A DNA stretch of 64,000 bases. It comes from an uncultured Bacteroidales bacterium. GTDB lineage: Bacteria > Bacteroidota > Bacteroidia > Bacteroidales > F082. The stretch is taken from positions 62,001-126,000 of the forward strand of contig CAMZJA010000003.1 in assembly GCA_947307415.1 (NCBI GenBank). The letters are read 5' to 3'. The translations under genes were made by a program, and so were the position numbers. Below are positions 25,537 through 36,600 of this stretch, piece after piece. The notes beneath the pieces were generated by a model. It was given only the letters and a program-made list of their open reading frames with translations. It was not told the DNA's origin and did no database searches. How positions within the stretch are numbered: the first letter of the stretch is position 1; each line of letters begins with the position of its first letter.

Positions 25537-26900
25537 AGCTTTTTCAGAAGGTCATAAACGGAAGTGTCAATTTCATGCAGAAATATCTGCCTGAACCTTT
25601 CATCTTTGCCATCATCCTGACGTTTGTCGCCATAGCTGTCGCAATGCCTGTTTGCCACCAGAGCATCACGGAGGTGGTCAGCAACTGGGGTGGCGGCGTG
25701 TGGAACCTGCTCGGATTCTCCATGCAGATGGCTCTCGTCCTCGTGACAGGCGCTACGTTGGCGGCAGCACCTTCTATCAAAAAATTCATCAACAACTTGG
25801 CATCTCTGCCTAAAACACCAGCCGGAGCTATCGCTCTCGTCACCGGCATCTCGGCCGTGGCATGCTGGCTCAACTGGGGCTTCGGCCTCATCGTCGGTGC
25901 CATCTTCGCCAAAGAGATAGCGAAAAAGTTGAAAGGCGTCGACTACCGACTGCTCATCGCCTCGGCCTACAGCGGCTTCGTGGTGTGGCACGCCGGCATT
26001 TCAGGCTCCATCCCGCTCAAAATGGCATCCGACGTCAACGAACTGGCGAAAGACACTAACGGCGTCATAACATCAGCAATATCAATAGGAAACACCATCC
26101 TCGACTGGCACAACATCGTCATGGTGGCCCTCGTCACCGTCGCCCTCATCGTCATCAATTCCCTGATGCACCCTAAAGGCGACCACATCGTCACCATCGA
26201 CCCGGCTCTTCTCGACGATAACGACACTGTACAGACGCAAAATCTTGCGTCTCAAAAAACTCCCGCCGCAAAGCTGGAAAACAGCCGTTTCCTATCCGCC
26301 TTATTGGCCTTATTAGGCTTATCCTATCTTGTCATCAGCCTCTTTGTCAAACATAAATCCTTCGACCTCGGCTCGGTGATACTGCTGTTCCTCTTCTTAG
26401 GAATAATCTTGCATAAAACACCTATCGCCTACGTCCGCTCCTTCGGAAAATCCGTCAGCGGCGCGGCAGGAATCCTGCTCCAGTTCCCGTTCTACGCCGG
26501 AATCATGGGCATCATTACCGGTGTCGGTGCCTCTGGCATCTGTCTCGGCACAGTGGTCAGCGAGGCGTTTGTAAACATCTCAACGTCAACAACTTATCCA
26601 ATATACACCTTCCTTTGTGCAGCCATCTTGAACATGTTCGTGCCATCCGGCGGCGGTCACTGGGCTATCCAAGCTCCTATCATGTTCGCCGCAGGCGAGG
26701 CGCTCAACGTCGACCACGGGCTCACAGGAATGGCAATAGCATGGGGCGACGCCTGGACCAACCTCATCCAACCTTTCTGGGCTCTTCCGGCTCTCGCAAT
26801 AGCAAAGCTTAACGCCAAGGATATCATGGGCTTCTGCCTCATCGACCTTGTCGTTTCAGGAATAATAATCATCGGCGGACTTCTAATTTGGGCGATATGA
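25533..26900 (+). CDS. Short-chain fatty acid transporter, AtoE family
   Basis: A 455-residue integral membrane protein with about ten to twelve hydrophobic segments. The opening QKYLPEPFIFAIILTFVA, WLNWGFGLIVGA and FVPSGGGHWAIQAPI are hallmarks of the AtoE/TIGR00366 family, which carries short-chain fatty acids such as acetoacetate or butyrate. The length is normal. Its ATG overlaps the previous stop by 4 bp and its stop overlaps the dnaG ATG by 4 bp, so three genes are translationally coupled although unrelated in function. Confidence 0.92.
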   Translation: MKLFQKVINGSVNFMQKYLPEPFIFAIILTFVAIAVAMPVCHQSITEVVSNWGGGVWNLLGFSMQMALVLVTGATLAAAPSIKKFINNLASLPKTPAGAIALVTGISAVACWLNWGFGLIVGAIFAKEIAKKLKGVDYRLLIASAYSGFVVWHAGISGSIPLKMASDVNELAKDTNGVITSAISIGNTILDWHNIVMVALVTVALIVINSLMHPKGDHIVTIDPALLDDNDTVQTQNLASQKTPAAKLENSRFLSALLALLGLSYLVISLFVKHKSFDLGSVILLFLFLGIILHKTPIAYVRSFGKSVSGAAGILLQFPFYAGIMGIITGVGASGICLGTVVSEAFVNISTSTTYPIYTFLCAAILNMFVPSGGGHWAIQAPIMFAAGEALNVDHGLTGMAIAWGDAWTNLIQPFWALPALAIAKLNAKDIMGFCLIDLVVSGIIIIGGLLIWAI

Positions 26901-28858
26901 TTCCACGCGAGACCATAAACCAGATCATGGAGACGGCACGCATCGAAGATGTCGTCAGCGAGTTCGTGACGCTCAAAAAACGTGGCTCTAACCTCATCGG
27001 AGTATGCCCTTTCCATAAGGAAAAAACACCGTCGTTCAACGTCAACCCTGCTCGAAACATCTTCAAATGCTTCGGATGCGGCAAAGCCGGCGACTCAGTG
27101 CGTTTTATCATGGAACATGAGCATTATTCGTTCCAGGAAGCGCTCCGCTATCTCGCCAAGAAATACGGCATCAAAATCGAAGAACGCGAGCAGACTCCCG
27201 AAGAACTCATGGCGCAGAACGAACGCGAACGTATGTTCAACATCAACAGCTTCGCGCAAAACTACTTCTCCGACATCATGATGACTTCCGACGAAGGTCA
27301 GTCGGTCGGTCTCGCCTACTTCCACGAACGCGGCTTCCGCGACGCCATCATCAACAAGTTCCAACTCGGCTATTGCCCTAACAGCGGCTCGGCATTCACC
27401 GACTACGCCACCAAAAACGGCTACGACAAAGACCTTTTGATAAAAGTCGGCCTCACCGGCAGCTACGAAAACCGCCTCTACGACCGCTACCAAGGCCGTG
27501 TCATCTTCCCTATTCATAACCTCACCGGAAAGGTCATCGGCTTCGGCGGACGCATCCTCACATCTGAAAAGACCAAGGCTAAATATGTCAACTCTCCTGA
27601 ATCGGAGATTTATAACAAGAGTCAGACACTCTACGGCATCTTCTTCGCCAAAAACGAGATCTCTCGCCTCGACAACTGCATCCTCGTCGAAGGTTACGCC
27701 GACGTACTGTCAATGCATCAGGCGGGCATCGAAAACGTAGTGGCAAGCTCCGGAACCTCTCTTACAACCGAGCAGATCCGCATGATCAGCCGCTACACCA
27801 AGAACGTCACCATCCTCTACGACGGCGACGCTGCCGGCATCCACGCCGCCCTGCGTGGCACCAACATGATACTCGAAGAAGGCATGAACGTACGCATCGT
27901 GGTGCTGCCTCCCGAAGACGACCCCGACAGCTTCGTGCAAAACAACCCTATCGAGGTGGTCACCAAATATCTGGCCGACAACGCGAAAGATTTCATCGGA
28001 TTCAAGACCAACCTCCTGCTGAAGGACGCTAAGAACGACCCTATCAAGCGCGCCACCGTCATCAAAGACATAGTCGAGACGATATCCGTCATCCCCGACC
28101 CTATCTACCGCGCCACATATATCAAGGAATGCAGCCGCACCCTCGAGATGCCCGAGCAAACCCTGACAAACGAGGTAAATAAAATCTTAAGAGCGAAATA
28201 CCGCAAACAACTGGGTCTCGACCCAAAACAAGACTCTCAGCTGTCGTATCAGGAATATCAGACCTATCAGCCTCAACAACAAATCGAGCCCAAAGACACC
28301 ACTCCTATAGGCTTCTTCCAAGAACAGGAACTGGTTAAGCTTCTTCTCACTCACGGCAACGAGACTATAGAGATTGAAGGTAAAGACGAAAACGATAACG
28401 ATGTCGTTTATAATACTCCGATAGCTTCTCTCATCATCGACGACCTTAAAAACGACGGACTTCTCTTCCGCGACGAGACTCATAAAAAGATTTTCGATGC
28501 TTACGACCGCGGACTCGATACCGGCATCCTCCCGACAGCACAGGATTTCACCTCAAGCGAAGATCAAGATGTCGCCGTCTTAGCCGCCAACCTGCTCAGC
28601 ACACAGTATAAACTCGACGACTGGCAACGCCACCGCATAGTGGTCAAAACCGAAGACGACGTCCTCAAAAAGACCGTCCTAACCTCCATCCTACGCTTCA
28701 AAGACATGGTCATCGAAGACCGCCGCGCCGAGATCACCAAAGAACTCCAATCCACCACCGACCTCGACGACCAACTCATCCTACTTCAAAAAAAGAAGAA
28801 ACTCGACGACATCCGCACCCGAATCAACCGCGACCTCGGAATCGTAATCACAAAATAG
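26897..28858 (+). CDS. dnaG: DNA primase DnaG
   Basis: A 653-residue primase that makes RNA primers at the replication fork. The zinc-binding domain has Cys37, His40, Cys58 and Cys61 (VCPFHKEKTPSF ... CFGCG), followed by the catalytic core with the Toprim motifs LVEGYADVLSMHQAG and LYDGDAAG. The C-terminal ~200 residues would bind the helicase. ATG at 26897 is chosen because MIPRETINQIMETARIEDVV is the usual DnaG opening and gives a 4-bp ATGA overlap with the transporter gene. Confidence 0.97.
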   Translation: MIPRETINQIMETARIEDVVSEFVTLKKRGSNLIGVCPFHKEKTPSFNVNPARNIFKCFGCGKAGDSVRFIMEHEHYSFQEALRYLAKKYGIKIEEREQTPEELMAQNERERMFNINSFAQNYFSDIMMTSDEGQSVGLAYFHERGFRDAIINKFQLGYCPNSGSAFTDYATKNGYDKDLLIKVGLTGSYENRLYDRYQGRVIFPIHNLTGKVIGFGGRILTSEKTKAKYVNSPESEIYNKSQTLYGIFFAKNEISRLDNCILVEGYADVLSMHQAGIENVVASSGTSLTTEQIRMISRYTKNVTILYDGDAAGIHAALRGTNMILEEGMNVRIVVLPPEDDPDSFVQNNPIEVVTKYLADNAKDFIGFKTNLLLKDAKNDPIKRATVIKDIVETISVIPDPIYRATYIKECSRTLEMPEQTLTNEVNKILRAKYRKQLGLDPKQDSQLSYQEYQTYQPQQQIEPKDTTPIGFFQEQELVKLLLTHGNETIEIEGKDENDNDVVYNTPIASLIIDDLKNDGLLFRDETHKKIFDAYDRGLDTGILPTAQDFTSSEDQDVAVLAANLLSTQYKLDDWQRHRIVVKTEDDVLKKTVLTSILRFKDMVIEDRRAEITKELQSTTDLDDQLILLQKKKKLDDIRTRINRDLGIVITK

Positions 28859-29017
28859 TTGTTCAGTGAGGTAATATTTTGATATTCAGGATGTTGCAAA
28901 ATTTTGCAAGAAATCTTAAAAAAATTAAACATAAATTTATTAACAATAAAAAGGCATAGAGACTTTGAGAATTGAAGATGTAAATTTTTGATTTTCAAGT
29001 ATTTATAATATTGATTG

Positions 29018-29054
29018 AAAGATTAGTCGTTTTTCGTACGACTAATCTTTTTTT
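29018..29054 (+). terminator. Strong intrinsic terminator between dnaG and ssb
   Basis: Perfect 13-bp arms (AAAGATTAGTCGT and ACGACTAATCTTT) with a 7-base loop, followed by TTTT. It lies 160 bp after the dnaG stop; the AT-rich stretch between (28859-29017) contains a 16-bp palindrome TTGCAAAATTTTGCAA but no gene that can be supported. Confidence 0.85.
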
Positions 29055-29061
29055 GTGGTTG

Positions 29062-29069
29062 TAATTTTG
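29062..29069 (+). promoter_or_regulatory. Putative -7 box of ssb
   Basis: TAATTTTG, a perfect TAnnTTTG box, starts 7 bp after the terminator and 26 bp before the ssb ATG. Confidence 0.55.
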
Positions 29070-29095
29070 CGATTGAAAAGTTAAAAATTTTAATT

Positions 29096-29458
29096 ATGGG
29101 AACATTGAGAAATTCAGTTCATTTGATTGGACGACCGGGCATGGATCCGGAGATTAAGGTATTTGGTGAGAACAAGAAGCTCGCTAAGTTTACATTTGCC
29201 ACTAACGAGAAACACTACAACGACAAAATGGAGCTCGTAGAAGAGACAGAATGGCATAACATTATCGCATGGGGGAAAGTTGCGGAGCATGTGGAGAAAC
29301 TCGTTAAAAAAGGCCGTTTGATGGCAATTGAGGGCATGTTGCAGACACGCCAATATGAAGATAAGGATAAGAACAAGCGTTACATCACCGAGATTGATGT
29401 GAATGAGTTTATGCTTATTGACAAAATTGTTAACGACGAGGAGCAGAAACCGGAATAA
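29096..29458 (+). CDS. ssb: Single-stranded DNA-binding protein
   Basis: A 120-residue SSB built mainly of one OB fold (MGTLRNSVHLIGRPGMDPEI, then ETEWHNIIAWGKVAEHVEK). It coats single-stranded DNA during replication and repair. The C-terminal tail is short and ends EEQKPE without the usual acidic DDDIPF-like tip, so it may be a secondary SSB or lack the standard partner-binding tip. It is transcribed from its own promoter after the terminator. Confidence 0.93.
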   Translation: MGTLRNSVHLIGRPGMDPEIKVFGENKKLAKFTFATNEKHYNDKMELVEETEWHNIIAWGKVAEHVEKLVKKGRLMAIEGMLQTRQYEDKDKNKRYITEIDVNEFMLIDKIVNDEEQKPE

Positions 29459-29463
29459 AAGTT

Positions 29464-29602
29464 CATAGTGGGGGTCTGACCGCTATGGGACGCTAGTTTC
29501 ATTAAAGAAATTTTTGTTTTACAAATTTAATGCTCATAAAATCTTAGAATCATCCTTGACTATGGTTATTACGCTATTACATGTCGGGAAGACCCCTTTA
29601 TG
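29464..29602. ncRNA. Possible structured RNA downstream of ssb
   Basis: CATAGTGGGGGTCTGAC (29464-29480) can pair with GTCGGGAAGACCCCTTTATG (29583-29602) over most of its length, closing a 139-base region with no coding. The long closing stem with a large interior resembles 6S-like or other regulatory RNAs, but no known family can be assigned and the strand is not certain. Confidence 0.3.
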
Positions 29603-29634
29603 AATAAAATGACGGCAGTGTTGAAAAAAAAGAC

Positions 29635-29642
29635 TATCTTTG
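29635..29642 (+). promoter_or_regulatory. Putative -7 box of the 2-hydroxyacid dehydrogenase gene
   Basis: TATCTTTG, a perfect TAnnTTTG box, 25 bp before the ATG at 29668. It makes the in-frame TTG at 29647 an unlikely start. Confidence 0.55.
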
Positions 29643-29667
29643 TTGTTTGAAACAAACACTGAAAACG

Positions 29668-30576
29668 ATGAAAATAGTCTTTTTGGAGCCATTAGGACTC
29701 ACTGTAGAAGCCGTTGAAAAGGCTTGTGACAAACTGAAAAAGTCGGGACATGAAGTTGTTGTGTATCCTGACAGGAAACCTGAGTTGAATATTGAACGCG
29801 CGTCTGATGCCGATGTCGTGGTGGAGAGCAACATGCTATTGCGCAAGGATTTCTTCGACGCTTGTCCGAAGCTGAAGATGCTTTCGATAGCGTTTACCGG
29901 ACTCGACCATATCGATATGGCTGAGTGTGAACGTCGTGGCATAGTGGTGAAAAACGCGGCAGGATATTCTACTGAGGCGGTGGCTGAGGAAACGATATGC
30001 ATGATGATAGGACTCTACCGTCATGTGATAGAAAACGACAGAATCACACGTAGCTGTAAGGGGCCGTCGATAGCTCCAGGACGTGAGATTGCTGGCAAGA
30101 CCGTGGGTATTATCGGTATGGGCGCCATCGGGCAGCGTACAGCGGCTCTGGCACAGGCGTTCGGATGCAAGGTGATTGCATGGAACCGCTCACCAAAACA
30201 GGTTCAAGGTGTGACGTTTGTGGATAAAGAGACGTTGCTCAAAGAAGCTGACATTGTGGCATTGCATATCGCGCTCAACAATGAGACACGTAACTTCTTG
30301 ACGGCTAAAGACTTCGCCATCATGAAGCCGTCGGCTATTATAGTGAACGCGGCACGAGGTCCGATTGTGAACACTGCCGACCTTGCAGAGGCATTGAAAA
30401 ACGGTGTTATTGCCGGTGCGGCACTGGATGTTTACGACGGAGAGCCGCCACTGAGCAACGATAACCCTCTGTTAACAACACCGAATACGATGTTGTTGCC
30501 ACATATCGGATTTGCAACGAAAGAAGCATTTGAAGCACGATTACAAATCGTAATTAATAACATTATACAAAATTAG
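29668..30576 (+). CDS. D-2-hydroxyacid dehydrogenase
   Basis: A 302-residue NAD-dependent dehydrogenase. The nucleotide-binding loop GIIGMGAIGQ, the catalytic Arg in NAARGPIV, Glu in DVYDGEPP and His in LLPHIGFAT are all present. Members of the family reduce 2-keto acids or oxidise D-hydroxy acids (lactate, glycerate, phosphoglycerate); the exact substrate cannot be told, and the context gives no pathway. It is a single gene ended by a shared bidirectional terminator. Confidence 0.9.
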   Translation: MKIVFLEPLGLTVEAVEKACDKLKKSGHEVVVYPDRKPELNIERASDADVVVESNMLLRKDFFDACPKLKMLSIAFTGLDHIDMAECERRGIVVKNAAGYSTEAVAEETICMMIGLYRHVIENDRITRSCKGPSIAPGREIAGKTVGIIGMGAIGQRTAALAQAFGCKVIAWNRSPKQVQGVTFVDKETLLKEADIVALHIALNNETRNFLTAKDFAIMKPSAIIVNAARGPIVNTADLAEALKNGVIAGAALDVYDGEPPLSNDNPLLTTPNTMLLPHIGFATKEAFEARLQIVINNIIQN

Positions 30577-30610
30577 TCAGTTGTTCAGTTAGTCAGTTAA
30601 CTCCCAACTA

Positions 30611-30652
30611 AAAAAAACGAAGGCGTCCTTTTCAGAACGCCCTCGTTTTTTT
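30611..30652. terminator. Bidirectional intrinsic terminator
   Basis: Stem CGAAGGCGT/ACGCCCTCG (one mismatch, 10-base loop) is flanked by A7 on the left and T7 on the right, so it can end the plus-strand dehydrogenase transcript and the minus-strand giant adhesin transcript. Confidence 0.85.
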
Positions 30653-30671
30653 ATAACGCTAATCGTTATTC

Positions 30672-33600
30672 TTACTTAACAACAGTGATGCGTTTCACGC
30701 TGCTGCCGTTCTCAGTGTCGATTCTGACCATGTAAACACCGGCCTCAAACTGACCCATGTTGATGATCATCTCGTCACCGTTAACATCCTGGTTGTAAAC
30801 CATCTGACCCATTGCATTGAACACTGTTACGTGTGTCATTGCCATAGCGTTGATGTGGAGGTCGCCGCTTGTTGGGTTAGGATAGATAGCGTTCACAACT
30901 TCGTTCTCGTCAACTGAAGCACCCCAGTTGAAGTCAACTGTTGCCATGTCTGATTCGCATGTTGCGTAAACAGCCACAACACCAATTTGGTAGATACCTG
31001 GGTCTGAACCTTCAAAGTTGATGAACACCGGCTGTGCAGCGAGTGAACCGAGGAGCTGGCCGTCAACATAGATCTTGTATGCTGTTGCGCCTGCTGGCTC
31101 TGTGAATGACACCAATGCGCCGTTGTTGCCCTGATACTCGTAAGCTACAGCTGTCAAGTTGGTGACAGGATCGCATGATGTACCACCACCCGTGTATTCA
31201 ACTGTCTCCATGCATGACATTGCATAGTATGTTGTATCCATTGCACCGTCGTAAACAACTCTTACGCCGAACTCTGCATCGAATGCTGCTGCATTTGCAA
31301 CAACATACTCTGATGCATTGCCTTCGAGGAATGTTAAGTACTCGCCATTAGCGAAGACCATAGCGCCAAGGATGCCTTCAACGTGTGGTTGTGGACCTGG
31401 TGTGCCAGCTTCGAGTTCGAAGATAGCGATGAGGTTAGGATCCTGCTGTGAGTTACCATACCAGCATGTGTTGCCGTTGTATTCACCAATGAAGCAACCA
31501 CCGGCGATACCTGTGCAACCAGGAGCTGTAGCTGAGTAGTCTAACACGACATCTGATCCGAGTGTGCCTGTTGTGATGTTGTAGTCATAGACCTTGCAGT
31601 CACTGTTAGGCTGGCAGAACAAGAAGAGGTGTTCGACGTTGTCTGAATCTTTGTAGTAAGCTGAACCGTATGCGCTTGTTGGAGCTGGACCGTTCTGGAT
31701 CAAAGCACCTGTACGGCTGTACAGTGCCAATGTTGACCAGTTACCTGACCAGAAGCCGTCACGCTCTGGGTCGTAGCTGATGTGACGTGATGTCAAACCT
31801 GAGCAGTTGATTGTACCAACCAATGTACGTGTTGTGAAGTCGAGGATGAAGATCTGTGCACCACCTGATGTGCCATAGAAGTATTCACCATCGGTTGTGA
31901 GGTCGCGGATACCTGTTGCACCTGCGATTTCGAAGCCTTCAACAAATGTACCGTCCATTGTGTACTGATAGAAGGTGTGACCACCTGTTGGAGCTGACTG
32001 CCAGCTTGCTGTGTAGATGTAGTTGCCATCTGTTGCAACAGCCTGCTGACCAGCGCTTGTGCCAGTGAATGATCCTACGAGATCCCACATGTCTCTGTCG
32101 TTGCCCTTTGAACCTGGAGTGAACTCGAGGTCGTCAACGCACATGATGTACTGGTCGGTGCAGTTGAAGTGACGAATAGCAAGATACTTGTTGCCTGCGT
32201 GTGCGCTGAGGTCAACTGTGTACTGATACCATGTACCAAGTTTAGCACCGTTGCCGTCGCGTGATTCGCGACCACCGTTTGCAGCACCTTCCTTAGCTGT
32301 CAATGTCCATTCCTGAACCATTGTCCAGTCTGTACCATTGTCAGAAACTGCTACTCCGAAGTGATCTGCTGGATAGCTTGCGTCTGTTGCTGCTGCCCAG
32401 AAGCTGAATGTTGTACCATTGTTGATTGTCTGCTGACCCATAACGAGATACTCGTTTGGTGTGAGAGCGCCAACGCCATTGATGTATGAACCGCTGCAGA
32501 TAGCATTCGAACCTGTTCTGTACCAGTCAAGTGTCATAGTTGCATAGTATGTCCATGTTGATGGAATTGCGCTTGTTAAGCACCATGTCCAACCATCATT
32601 GTTACCGTCAACAACCGACCAACCTGTTGGGAGACCGTTCTCGAAGCCTTCTGTCCAACCTGTACCTGGTTGTGGACCTGGACCTGGACCAGGAGTGCCT
32701 GGCATTGTCCATGTGAGTTTCACGTCAGCTCCCTGAGCTGCTGCTGCAAGGTTGGTGACACCTGCGAAGTGATCGCATGAAGTGTATGTCCATGTGTAGT
32801 ACATCCAGTCACCCATACCGTTAACGTAAATTGGTCTGACACCAGTGGTGTGTGTTGAACCTTCTGCCATGCCTTCAACATTGTGCTGGAAGAATGGTTC
32901 TGTTGTCTCACCAACATATGAACCGTCAAGAGTAATCTTGTAAAGCAATGCTGTACGGTCACCCTTTGATGCTGATAACTCAACGTCATCAATCCAAATC
33001 TCATACATGTCTTCATTTACATCGTGGAATGCAATGTAAACTTCCTGACCTGCGTATGCGCTCAAATCGATGTTGTGTGAACGCCAGTTCTCATAACGGT
33101 TGTTCTGGTGACGTACTGCTGCACCGCCATTGCCTGTGCCCTTAGCACCACCGCTCCAAACTTGTGTGAAGTCAGCTGCTGTTGGGTTGTCGGCTGTTGC
33201 GACGCACACTGAGAAGTTCTCTGGATATGTGTCATTAGCATTGTCTGCCCAGAATGTCAGTGTTGAACCATTTTCAATAGCATACTTCTGAGGTGTGTAG
33301 AGGTAGCTGTCTGTGTCGAATGCACCGACATAGTCAACATATGAATAGCACATTGCGAAGCCTGTACCACCGTGTGCAAGTTCTGTGTAGTCATAACCAC
33401 CGAGGTTGTTATCGCTGTAGATCCATTCACCACCGTCAGTATTGACTGTAAGAACGTTCCAGCCGTTCAAACCGCCTTCAAAGCCTTCTGTGAATGAGTT
33501 ACTGCCTGGACCTGGTTGTGGACCTGGGCCTGGTGTTACACCACCTTCAGTCTCCCACATCACCCAACCTGTAGGTGATACGTAGAGATTAGCAACTGGA

Positions 33601-36600
33601 GCGATTGTCTCGACGAATGCGATGTCGTATGTTGCATCAGCTGTGATTTCACCGTCGAATGACCATGTTGTTGTGTAACCGGCAAGTGTAGCTTCCATTG
33701 TGTAGTTACCTTTGCGGATAACCTTTGTTGCATGACCTGTTTCGTCGATTGCCACATTGTATGTGTTGTCACCTGTAATAGCGATTGTTGCGCCAACTGG
33801 AGCCTGACCGTTATCTGTTGTGACATTGAATGTCAATGTAGCATCCATATCCTTCTCGATGATATTTGACCAGATAATCTCTGACAAACCGTCGCCTGGA
33901 GTTGGTTGTGGACCAGGAGCTGAACCGTTTGTTGTAACAACAACGTCGTCAAGACCTACACCATAACCATAATTATCAACTTGTTTGAAACCAATCTGGT
34001 AATTGGCTGCAAAACCTGTGAGAGCGATGTCACCTGTAGATGTCCATGTGCTGTGTGATGTTGTTGTTGAGAATAACTCATTCCATGCACCACCGTTTAC
34101 GCGATAGTAAACGCCAAAGCCATCGGTATCACCAGCCCAGCTTCTGTTAATGTAGTTGCAGCTGATTGTACCTTCTGTTGCACCACTCAAATCCATTGCT
34201 GGAGTAATGAGATATGTTGCAGCACCTGTTGTTGAGTGATTAATCTTGGCATTGTATGAACCTGTTGCAGCACCTGTTGTTGAGCTGTAATCACCAGTAC
34301 CGACACTCCATGTGCCATTACCTTCTTGTGTCCAACCTTCTGGCATTGAACCACTTTCGAAGCCTTCGTTGATAACCTCTGAACGGGTTGCGTCTGGAGT
34401 TGGAGCATAACCTTCATACTTAGCCTGGATACCCCACTGGTAAACACCGAATGTTTCGATGCTGTTGTCTGTGTATGACATCACGTCTGATGCAAGGTTG
34501 TTTGCAATAACTGTCTCTGTGCTGTCATAGAGATTACGACGGTGGAGGATGTAGTTAGCAAGTGAACGATCGCCGCGTGGAGCGAGTTTCGAACCGCCTG
34601 TTGCCAATGTGATATCATCAACGTTCAAAATGAACTGGTCGTTGCAGTTGAAGTGACGGATAGCAACATAGATGTCCTGACCTGCGTATGCGCTGAGGTC
34701 AACAGCATACTGATACCAAGCACCCTGTGCTCTTGTACCGCGAACTTCGCTGTTAACTTCTGCAGCGACATCGCTCTTAGCTGTCATAGTCCATTCCTGA
34801 ACCATTGTGAATGCTGAAGCTGTAGCTGTTGTTGTTGAAACAGCAACACCGAAGTGCTCAGCTGGGTATGAAGCATCCTGTGCGCATGCCCAGAACTGGA
34901 TCTGTGCACCGTTTTCTGCTGAAATCTGTGGAGAAACGAGGTAGTTATCTGGAGTGATAGCTGCACTTGTTGCATTGCTGAATGAACCTGAGCAGACCAT
35001 GTCATTTGATGACTCGTGACCGCTACCTGCCAAGCTTGCGCCTGATACTAAGTAGATACCACCGATCTGTGAACCCATGACCCAATCGTAACCGTCGTTG
35101 TTAGCGTCGATTGTTGTCCAGCCCTGCATTGTACCGTCTTCAAAGTCGTATGTTGTTGCACCAACGACTGGTGGAAGCGGAGCCTCGTATCTGTAGAGTG
35201 TAATGTCGTCGACGTATGCGCAGTCGTCATTGCTGTTGACTGATGAGTCTTTCTGGTAAGCCCACTTGTATGTGTGTGTACCCTCTGTTACGTCGAACTC
35301 TTTGTATGCGTATGCCGCAACACCACTGATAGCAGCACCTTTTTCAACACCGTCAATGTAGAAGTGGAACTTGTCATAGTTAGCTTCTGAAGAAACTGCT
35401 ACCCAGAATCCCATCTTGCCATCGTAAGGAACATCAACTGTCACCTCAACTTCTGAGAGACCACTTGCAACACCCTCGCAGGTTGACTTGATAGCGTATG
35501 TGCCTTCGTGTGAATGACCTGTTGTGATAGCCCATGGATATGTTGCAGGCAATGTGAAGTTGGCCTGTGAGAAGTCGCCTGTCTCGAAGTCAACGATCAA
35601 TTCTGCTGGAGTCCATGACCATTCAACTAACACTTCGTTGTTATCCTGCTCTGTAGCTGTGATCTGCTCAAGAGGATAGTAGAACTCGTGTGTGAAGATG
35701 TCAGCAACTTCTGTCAACTGGTTGTAATTAACTGTGATAGCTTTGCCTTCATTCTCATAACCCTCTGTTACAATACCGATATCATACATACCAGCGAGAA
35801 TATCACCTTCATAGAAACCGTTCTCGTCTGTTGTCAACTCAAATGTCTGTGTGTTGTCGTGCTCGTCAACACCAATTGCCATGATTGTTGCACCAGCGAT
35901 CGGATGTAATGTGTCTGTGTCATAAACATAACCTTCAACTGAACCGAAGCCTGTCATGTAAACTGTAACGATATTTGAATATGCTGATTCACCTGCGTCG
36001 AAAACGTTTGTAACAGCGAATTCATAACCGTTCATGTTGTACTCAAGACCTTCAACTGTGTAGGTGTTGGTTGTGATAGGTGTTTCGTTGACCTTCACGC
36101 CGTCGCGGTAGAGGTTGTAGCTCTTGAATGTACGTGCTGCATCCCATGTGAACACTGCTGCATCGCCAGGATAAAGATTTGATTCTGCAATCTCCAAGCC
36201 TTCAACTGGGTCGATAGGTGTTGTGAAAGCTATGATTTCACCTTCTGTTGTGCCAGCGACGTTACGCTCGTTCACCTGTAAGAAGTATGACTGGTTAGGC
36301 TCGAGATCCATAAGGAATGCCGACTCAACGAGATAGTCTGTCCAGTCGATCAAAGCGGTTTGCGGAGGATACTGTGTGCCGAACAAAACCTGCATCTCTG
36401 TGGTGTAGTCGCCAAGGATCCACTCTGCGAGATATGGATCTGACACGTTGGTCTCACCGTCGTATGGAGAAACAACAACTGCCTGCTCAGGTGCCGGAAC
36501 CTCGGTTGTCATCATGTCAACCTGGAAATTCTCTGTCTTTGACGCGACAGCCACGTAGTATGTACCTGCCGGGACATACATGTCGGCAATCTGGTAAACA

